From an uncultured Clostridia bacterium (GTDB taxonomy: Bacteria; Bacillota; Clostridia; Christensenellales; CAG-917), in the NCBI GenBank assembly GCA_946056785.1, contig CAMGKS010000076.1, positions 1 through 6,139 of the forward strand: a stretch of DNA of 6,139 nucleotides, given 5' to 3'. The position numbers and the translations under genes were made by a program. This document shows positions 1 through 3,014 of the stretch, one piece after another. How positions within the stretch are numbered: position 1 is the stretch's first letter; each line of letters begins with the position of its first letter. Below the pieces are notes generated by a model. That model was given only the letters and a program-made list of their open reading frames with translations. It was not told the origin of the DNA and did not search any database.

Positions 1-1
1 G

Positions 2-535
2 GCAAGAACACGTTATGAATTTATCGAATACGGGGCAAGAAACGAAGGCTTTGTCGCAATGGCAAATCTCATAGATAAAGTTGCGTTCAACGAATTTAAT
101 CATGCCAGAATGTTTTATTCTTTTATTCAGTCTGCTACAAAACACGAAATCGAAGATATCATAATAGACAGCGGCTATCCGTTTAAACAAAAATGGAATT
201 TACTTGACAATCTTAAATTTGCCGCAAACGACGAGAAGAACGAAGCCGAAAGAATTTATCCGGAATTCGAGCGAATTGCAAGAGAAGAAGGGTTTACGGA
301 TATAGCTAATCTTTTTAAAAACGTAATCAGCGTTGAAAAGTGTCATAAGATGTTGTTTGAACAATTATATACGCAACTTAAAGACGGCACTTTGTACAGT
401 AAAAAAGAAGCTGTAAAATGGAAGTGCGGCGATTGCGGCTATGAGGCGACGGGAAAAACAGCGTTTGAAGTTTGCCCTCTTTGCGGTGCTAAGCAGGGAA
501 GAGTGCTTTTGAAAATAGAGGACAACGCAAATTAA
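2..535 (+). CDS. rbr: Rubrerythrin, 5'-truncated by the window edge
   Basis: Rubrerythrins are cytosolic non-haem diiron proteins that reduce hydrogen peroxide in anaerobes, with electrons passing through a C-terminal rubredoxin-like iron centre. The frame is open from base 2, and the Met codon at 59 is internal: the residues before it (ARTRYEFIEYG...) are the family's first helix, so the true start lies outside the window. Counting from base 2, the ferritin-like domain shows an E-x-x-H pair (E31, H34), the E-x-x-E of the third helix (E78, E81, followed by YPEF) and a second E-x-x-H (E112, H115). The first-helix Glu should lie just before base 2. The rubredoxin-like knuckles C142-x2-C145 and C158-x2-C161 follow, so both domains are present, in classical order. 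The stop is TAA at 533-535. It is converging with the next gene and shares its terminator. Family call is secure; the N-terminal length is unknown. Confidence 0.95.
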   Translation, partial: ARTRYEFIEYGARNEGFVAMANLIDKVAFNEFNHARMFYSFIQSATKHEIEDIIIDSGYPFKQKWNLLDNLKFAANDEKNEAERIYPEFERIAREEGFTDIANLFKNVISVEKCHKMLFEQLYTQLKDGTLYSKKEAVKWKCGDCGYEATGKTAFEVCPLCGAKQGRVLLKIEDNAN

Positions 536-540
536 ATTTT

Positions 541-634
541 AAATTCGATTACAATTTAAAATTCGTTTTACGTTTAAATTCAGTATTGTTCAAATTCGGT
601 TAACGTTTAAATTCAGTATTGTTTAAAATTCAGG
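541..634. repeat. About 17-bp periodic AAATTC repeat array
   Basis: The hexamer AAATTC recurs at 541, 559, 576, 592, 609 and 626, that is every 16-18 bp. The last four copies form a higher-order 33-bp duplication: a 21-bp block beginning ACGTTTAAATTCAG is identical at 570-590 and 603-623. The array lies between the rubrerythrin stop and the terminator, so it would be in the 3' UTR. The units are too short and too regular for CRISPR, and no coding frame runs through them. Function unknown; it could be a slippage product or a protein-binding array. Confidence 0.6.
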
Positions 635-637
635 TAT

Positions 638-667
638 AAAAAAGCTACGAGTATTCGTAGCTTTTAA
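638..667. terminator. Bidirectional intrinsic terminator between convergent genes
   Basis: An 11-bp perfect stem (AAAAGCTACGA at 640-650 with TCGTAGCTTTT at 655-665) encloses the 4-nt loop GTAT. Read on the minus strand the stem runs into a six-T tract (A-run 638-643 on the plus strand), a good terminator for the Lys-rich gene. Read on the plus strand it has four Ts, weaker, for rubrerythrin. Its position between convergent genes supports a shared terminator. Confidence 0.8.
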
Positions 668-728
668 ATTTGAGAATTTACAAGATTTATGATTTCGTTT
701 AAAGATTTCGGCTTGTTAATCCGATTGA

Positions 729-1082
729 TCAATAAACTAAATAAAGAAAAAATCCTAAAAAGATTGCCAATCCGACGACAAGAATAATGGCGGAAAAAAC
801 TATGGCTATTCCTATTTTTTCCGCTTTTGACGGGGATGCGAATTTATATTTGACTTTCTCTTTTTTCGGTTTTGCTTTTTTATCCGTTACGGTTTTTTCT
901 TTGATTTTTTCAGGCTTTTCAGCTTTAACTTTTTTAGGCTTTTCAACTTTAACCTTTTCAGGCTTTTCGGCTTTAACCTTTTCAGGCTTTTGGTTTTTTG
1001 CCTCTTTTTCGTTTTCAGCCGCTTGCGGTTGAATTGTTTCGGCAGAATCTGTTTGTAACGAATTTAATTTTTCTTTTTTCAT
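729..1082 (-). CDS. Lys/Glu/Pro-repeat protein with C-terminal membrane anchor
   Basis: Not recognised as a named family. The 117-aa product has a polar N-terminus (1-31), four 8-residue repeats of the type KPEKVKAE (about 32-63), a further Lys-rich stretch (64-88) and one strongly hydrophobic segment (about 91-116) ending in LYLVY. The pattern suggests a tail-anchored protein with a highly basic, extended cytoplasmic arm that could touch nucleic acid, acidic polymers or the inner membrane face; that role is inference. ATG at 1082 is chosen because AGGTGAT (1093-1087 on the minus strand), an exact match to the anti-Shine-Dalgarno core, precedes it; the upstream in-frame GTG at 1091 lies inside that site. 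A near-consensus promoter sits immediately upstream, and the terminator at 638-667 follows. The repeat region makes false frames on the other strand. The gene is divergent from the DtxR-type regulator. Confidence 0.75.
   Translation of the reverse strand: MKKEKLNSLQTDSAETIQPQAAENEKEAKNQKPEKVKAEKPEKVKVEKPKKVKAEKPEKIKEKTVTDKKAKPKKEKVKYKFASPSKAEKIGIAIVFSAIILVVGLAIFLGFFLYLVY
894..989 (-). repeat. Four 24-bp tandem repeats inside the Lys-rich gene
   Basis: The core AGGCTTTT recurs on the plus strand at 912, 936, 960 and 984, exactly 24 bp apart. The period encodes the 8-residue KPEKVKAE-type unit four times. Unit number may vary between strains through replication slippage, always in frame. Confidence 0.8.
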
Positions 1083-1098
1083 AATTATCACCTAGGAA

Positions 1099-1127
1099 AT
1101 TATAACATGATTATGCTTGGCAGTCAA
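1099..1127 (-). promoter_or_regulatory. Promoter for the Lys-rich membrane protein gene
   Basis: On the minus strand, TTGACT (1127-1122) is separated by exactly 17 bp from TATAAT (1104-1099), a near-perfect housekeeping sigma promoter. Initiation would fall near 1093-1092, so the mRNA would begin essentially at its own AGGTGAT ribosome binding site, leaving a leader of only about 10-11 nt. Confidence 0.8.
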
Positions 1128-1168
1128 TATCATTTTAAACCGCAACGTGCATACAAAAAATACCGTTG

Positions 1169-1197
1169 TTGACTTTTGTTTTTTTTAGTTTTATAAT
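1169..1197 (+). promoter_or_regulatory. Promoter for the DtxR-type regulator gene (leaderless)
   Basis: TTGACT (1169-1174), a 17-bp T-rich spacer and TATAAT (1192-1197) form a near-consensus promoter. The ATG at 1204 lies seven bases after the -10 box, where transcription is expected to start, so the message is predicted to have no 5' leader. The promoter is back to back with the minus-strand one, with 41 bp between the two -35 boxes. Confidence 0.8.
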
Positions 1198-1203
1198 TTA
1201 GGC

Positions 1204-1584
1204 ATGGAAAAGAAAATTTTGGAAAGCGGAGAAATGTATCTCGAAACGATATATTTGTTGAAAACCAGAAGCGACTACGTGCGTAGCGTTGATATTGTCG
1301 CGGAATTGGGATATTCAAAATCCAGCGTTTCCAGAGGCGTCAACCTTTTGAAAGAAAAAGGATATATTACCGTCGATACAAGCGGAAAAATCGAATTTAC
1401 TAAGTTAGGTTTAGAATATACAAAAGATATATACGAAAGGCATAAAATATTGACGGCTTTTTTGGAGGGTATAGGAGTCAGAGCGGATATCGCTGAAAAC
1501 GACGCATGCAGAATCGAACACGTAATCAGTCCCGAGTCTTTGAACGCCATAAAAACATTTAGCGAACGAAACAAATCGAAATGA
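1204..1584 (+). CDS. DtxR-family metal-dependent transcriptional regulator, iron-type ligand set
   Basis: DtxR/MntR proteins are cytosolic dimeric repressors that bind DNA when loaded with Fe(II) or Mn(II). This 126-aa protein has the N-terminal winged helix (about 5-65; recognition region YSKSSVSRGVNLL at 37-49) and the metal-binding/dimerisation domain (about 70-119), with no C-terminal SH3/FeoA-like domain. Aligned by eye with DtxR, the primary-site ligands Met10, Cys102, Glu105, His106 match M11, C102, E105, H106 here. MntR has Asp and Glu in place of the Met and Cys, so iron sensing is favoured. H80 (in ERHKIL) matches an ancillary-site His, but the accompanying Glu is Thr84. ATG 1204 has no ribosome binding site and sits at the predicted transcription start; it is kept because the ESGEMYLETI N-terminus fits the family. 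An internal ATG at 1234 would remove these residues. Closeness to feo suggests it controls iron uptake, but the target is inferred. Confidence 0.9.
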   Translation: MEKKILESGEMYLETIYLLKTRSDYVRSVDIVAELGYSKSSVSRGVNLLKEKGYITVDTSGKIEFTKLGLEYTKDIYERHKILTAFLEGIGVRADIAENDACRIEHVISPESLNAIKTFSERNKSK

Positions 1585-1675
1585 TTTTACGTCTTATCGG
1601 TGATGCCGTCTTTTTAAGCAACTTTTAGAAAGCAAGCGTATGCTTTATTGGAAAAAATTAGCTATGGTTTAAGCG

Positions 1676-1704
1676 TTGACTTTTTTACTTTTAAAGCATA
1701 TTAT
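1676..1704 (+). promoter_or_regulatory. Candidate promoter inside the long non-coding region
   Basis: TTGACT (1676-1681), a 17-bp spacer and TATTAT (1699-1704) fit a housekeeping promoter with initiation near 1711. The nearest credible start codon downstream is at 2197, so the product would be either an untranslated leader of about 490 nt for the feo operon or a separate small RNA. The -10 lies within the partly palindromic AGCATATTATAATGCT (1695-1710). Confidence 0.5.
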
Positions 1705-1884
1705 AATGCTGTAGAAATGATGTTGGGTTAGATTTGCCTTTAAATCGTCTGTTCAAACTTAAAGCTATTTTGTAAACACAGCCGAATAAGTCAATGCGGA
1801 TAAATTACGTCAAAGAGTAATTATGTTTGTATGAGTAGGCGGCGTAAATAAAAGTCGTAAAGTTTGATTTTTTTTAAACGATAA

Positions 1885-1900
1885 GTTCGCATATGCGAAC
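1885..1900. promoter_or_regulatory. 16-bp perfect palindrome, copy 1, with adjacent half-site
   Basis: GTTCGCATATGCGAAC is its own reverse complement. A direct copy of the right half (TATGCGAACCT) follows at 1908-1918, 16 bp after its first occurrence at 1892-1902. The palindrome recurs at 2140-2155 with shared flanks. The form suits a dimeric regulator's operator. It differs from the LexA box, the DtxR/IdeR box and the Fur box, so the binding protein is unknown. Confidence 0.55.
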
Positions 1901-1929
1901 CTACGATTATGCGAACCTGAGATATTGTA

Positions 1930-1992
1930 TATCGGTTAGCATCGGCTTTTGCCGTAATATTTGTCAGTATCGACTTTGTTTGCTAACCGATA
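1930..1992. repeat. 12-bp inverted repeat enclosing a small hairpin
   Basis: TATCGGTTAGCA (1930-1941) and TGCTAACCGATA (1981-1992) are perfect reverse complements separated by 39 nt. Inside, CGGC-TTTT-GCCG (1943-1954) forms a hairpin and GTC/GAC (1963-1965 and 1972-1974) a marginal one, so a transcript could fold as a closed multi-branch structure. The arms carry GGTTAGC/GCTAACC, resembling DtxR/IdeR half-sites but far wider apart than in a normal 19-bp box. No known riboswitch was recognised. Confidence 0.5.
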
Positions 1993-2009
1993 AATAGCTT
2001 GCATATAGT
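1980..2009 (+). promoter_or_regulatory. Weak candidate promoter overlapping the inverted-repeat arm
   Basis: TTGCTA (1980-1985), an 18-bp spacer and TATAGT (2004-2009) make a moderate promoter match with initiation near 2016, closer to the feo operon than the one at 1676. Its -35 box lies inside the GCTAACC arm, so a protein bound there would block it. The match is not strong enough to be sure. Confidence 0.3.
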
Positions 2010-2013
2010 GTAA

Positions 2014-2033
2014 AGGCTTGCAATAAGAAGCCT
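2014..2033. repeat. 6-bp hairpin in the feo upstream region
   Basis: AGGCTT (2014-2019) and AAGCCT (2028-2033) pair around an 8-nt loop. No T-tract follows, so it is not an intrinsic terminator. It lies at the predicted transcript start of the 1980 candidate promoter. Confidence 0.35.
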
Positions 2034-2037
2034 GACT

Positions 2038-2125
2038 ATAAGTTTAGTGCAAAATAATAAGTTTAACGCAAAAATAATAAGGTTAGTGCAAAATTAATGC
2101 AAAAACTTTTAATGCGAAAACTATT
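2038..2125. repeat. Direct-repeat cluster of (G/A)TGCAAAA-type motifs
   Basis: Three 19-20 bp units begin at 2038, 2057 and 2077 (ATAAGTTTAGTGCAAAATA, ATAAGTTTAACGCAAAAATA, ATAAGGTTAGTGCAAAATT). Two 15-bp units follow at 2096 and 2111 (AATGCAAAAACTTTT, AATGCGAAAACTATT). The shared core, TGCAAAA or TGCGAAA, resembles the half-site of the palindrome that follows 15 bp downstream. The cluster could be tandem binding sites for one regulator. Confidence 0.5.
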
Positions 2126-2139
2126 TATTTTACGCAGCA

Positions 2140-2155
2140 GTTCGCATATGCGAAC
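2140..2155. promoter_or_regulatory. 16-bp perfect palindrome, copy 2, just upstream of the feo operon
   Basis: This is the same GTTCGCATATGCGAAC as at 1885-1900; identity extends to 20 bp (2139-2158 equals 1884-1903), with the copies exactly 255 bp apart. It lies 41 bp before the first operon ATG, suitable for an operator acting on the operon, for example autoregulation by the protein at 2197. The bound protein is inferred, not shown. Confidence 0.55.
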
Positions 2156-2196
2156 CTAAAACAAACGGAAACAAACCTAAATAAAGGAGAACGGGT

Positions 2197-2553
2197 ATGA
2201 CTTATTCCGAATTGAGGTATTTAAACGCAGTTGACAAACTTACTGAAAACGGTGGAGTAAGGCAGATTGATTTATCCAGGTTTTTGGGAGTATCTACCGT
2301 AAGCATCTATAAAGCAATGGCAAGGCTCGAAGAAAAGAATTACGTTGAACGCAATGAAAACGGATTGTACTTTCTCACTCTGCCGGCAAAAGAAATAATC
2401 AGTGAATATATGACTTGTGCGAAAGCCATTGAAAAATTGCTGATCGAAAAATGTAACAGTTCGCAAAAAAAAGCTCAACGTGACGCAATAGCAGTTACGT
2501 GTTCGCTTAGTGACGAAAACAGAAAAAGCATATTGAATTTAATTAATAAATAG
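2197..2553 (+). CDS. DtxR-like winged-helix protein lacking canonical metal ligands, first gene of the feo operon
   Basis: A 118-aa protein with the DtxR fold order: a first helix (SELRYLNAVDKL, 4-15), a winged helix (about 19-60; recognition region VSTVSIYKAMARL at 32-44) and a short helical C-terminal domain (about 64-117). Aligned by eye with the regulator at 1204, the metal ligands are gone: M11 becomes R7, C102 becomes I98, E105 becomes T101 and H106 becomes C102; ancillary H80 becomes C74. With C86 it has three cysteines. It probably binds DNA but cannot sense metal in the usual way; it might be constitutive, form heterodimers, or sense redox or an Fe-S cluster through its cysteines (speculative). 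FeoC is also a small winged-helix protein, but length and C-terminus favour a DtxR relative. AAAGGAGA (2183-2190) lies 6 nt before the ATG. Its TAG is inside the feoA ribosome binding site, implying translational coupling. Confidence 0.75.
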   Translation: MTYSELRYLNAVDKLTENGGVRQIDLSRFLGVSTVSIYKAMARLEEKNYVERNENGLYFLTLPAKEIISEYMTCAKAIEKLLIEKCNSSQKKAQRDAIAVTCSLSDENRKSILNLINK

Positions 2554-2557
2554 GAGG
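2552..2557 (+). promoter_or_regulatory. Ribosome binding site that decides the first feoA start
   Basis: AGGAGG overlaps the TAG stop (2551-2553) of the upstream regulator gene. It abuts the ATG at 2558, leaving no spacing, but is 6 nt from the ATG at 2564, which is therefore the likely start. Confidence 0.75.
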
Positions 2558-2563
2558 ATGAGT

Positions 2564-2776
2564 ATGGCACTAGGAATAGCTCCGTTTGGACGAGAAATGG
2601 AGATAAAGAAAATTGTACTTGACGAGAAAACCGTGAAACACCTGTCTGATTTAGGAATAATGGTTGGCAGCAAAGTGACTTCGCTTTCCGACAGCAAAGG
2701 CGCCGTTATACTTAAAGTACGTGACGGAAGACTTGCATTGAATAAAGATTTGGCAATGAGGATATTCGTTGCCTGA
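2564..2776 (+). CDS. feoA: FeoA family ferrous iron transport accessory protein (first copy)
   Basis: FeoA is a small cytosolic SH3-like protein that works with the FeoB ferrous iron transporter. This 70-aa product carries the family pattern in order: an N-terminal strand (GREMEIKKI), a helix with HLSDLGIMVGSKV (about 26-38 from ATG 2564), a strand pair (AVILKVRDGRLALNK) and a C-terminal AMRIFV strand. The length is normal. The start at 2564 is preferred over 2558 from ribosome binding site spacing. It follows the degenerate regulator with coupled translation and is 10 bp before the second feoA. The two FeoA proteins differ clearly in sequence, so they are probably not redundant; this one lacks the basic RRRLFDMG helix of the second. 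In other systems FeoA is proposed to modulate FeoB assembly or GTPase activity. Confidence 0.9.
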   Translation: MALGIAPFGREMEIKKIVLDEKTVKHLSDLGIMVGSKVTSLSDSKGAVILKVRDGRLALNKDLAMRIFVA

Positions 2777-2786
2777 AAGGAGTATT

Positions 2787-3014
2787 ATGGAAAAATTGCT
2801 GAAAGATTTTACGCCTAAAGAGAGCGGCAGGGTAAAAAGCATAAACGGCGAGGGGAAAATTCGCCGCAGGCTTTTTGATATGGGTATAACGCCGGGAGTG
2901 GAAGTGGTTATGCGAAAAGCCGCACCTTTGGGAGACCCTATCGAAATAACTGTCAGAGGTTATGAATTGACTTTGAGAAAAAGCGAGGCACAAGCCGTCG
3001 TTATGGAGGTATAA
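2787..3014 (+). CDS. feoA: FeoA family ferrous iron transport accessory protein (second copy)
   Basis: This 75-aa protein is the more canonical of the two FeoA proteins: LLKDFTPKESGRVKSI, then the signature helix and turn RRRLFDMGITPGVEV (27-41), RKAAPLGDPIEITVRGYELTLRKSEA (44-69) and a final strand. The GDPI and LRKSEA segments are typical of FeoA. It is predicted to be a cytosolic SH3-like partner of FeoB. ATG 2787 is chosen because AAAGGAG (2776-2782) precedes it by 4 nt; an in-frame TTG at 2769 would overlap the first feoA and lie upstream of that site. The stop TAA (3012-3014) touches the feoB ATG with no gap, and the feoB ribosome binding site lies within this gene, so translation is likely coupled. 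Confidence 0.95.
   Translation: MEKLLKDFTPKESGRVKSINGEGKIRRRLFDMGITPGVEVVMRKAAPLGDPIEITVRGYELTLRKSEAQAVVMEV

Larger units (their letters stand above)
1585..2196. other. Long non-coding regulatory region upstream of the feo operon
   Basis: About 610 bp with no plausible gene: stops are frequent in all frames, and the only open frames have about eight codons or fewer and no ribosome binding site. It is much longer than the other intergenic gaps here and holds several separately listed elements. The first 90 bp after the regulator stop contain only weak hairpins (for example AAAGCA/TGCTTT at 1629-1634 and 1641-1646), none a convincing terminator. It may be an operator region, a long 5' leader, a small-RNA locus, or a decayed gene or mobile element that is no longer recognisable. 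Confidence 0.6.

Noticed and set aside
541..634. CRISPR array
   Set aside because: Units of about 17 bp with no distinct spacers and no cas genes.
787..1032. 81-codon open frame on the plus strand, rich in Phe/Ser/Leu
   Set aside because: It is the mirror of the KPEKVKAE repeats on the minus strand; it has no ribosome binding site and a repeat-driven composition, while the minus-strand gene has a promoter, ribosome binding site and terminator.
1089..1091. GTG at 1091 as start of the Lys-rich gene
   Set aside because: It lies within the AGGTGAT ribosome binding site that serves ATG 1082.
1596..1616. Terminator after the DtxR-type regulator gene
   Set aside because: CGG-TGATG-CCG followed by TCTTTTT has only a 3-bp stem, too weak to call.
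1885..1900. LexA (SOS) box
   Set aside because: The Gram-positive LexA box is CGAAC-N4-GTTCG; here the halves are in the opposite order (GTTCG-N6-CGAAC).
1711..2196. Known riboswitch (NiCo/Fe(II) czcD type or yybP-ykoY Mn type) or tRNA
   Set aside because: None of the conserved cores of these RNAs and no tRNA arm pattern could be found.
2558..2563. ATG at 2558 as the first feoA start
   Set aside because: It directly abuts AGGAGG with no spacing, whereas ATG 2564 has the normal 6 nt.
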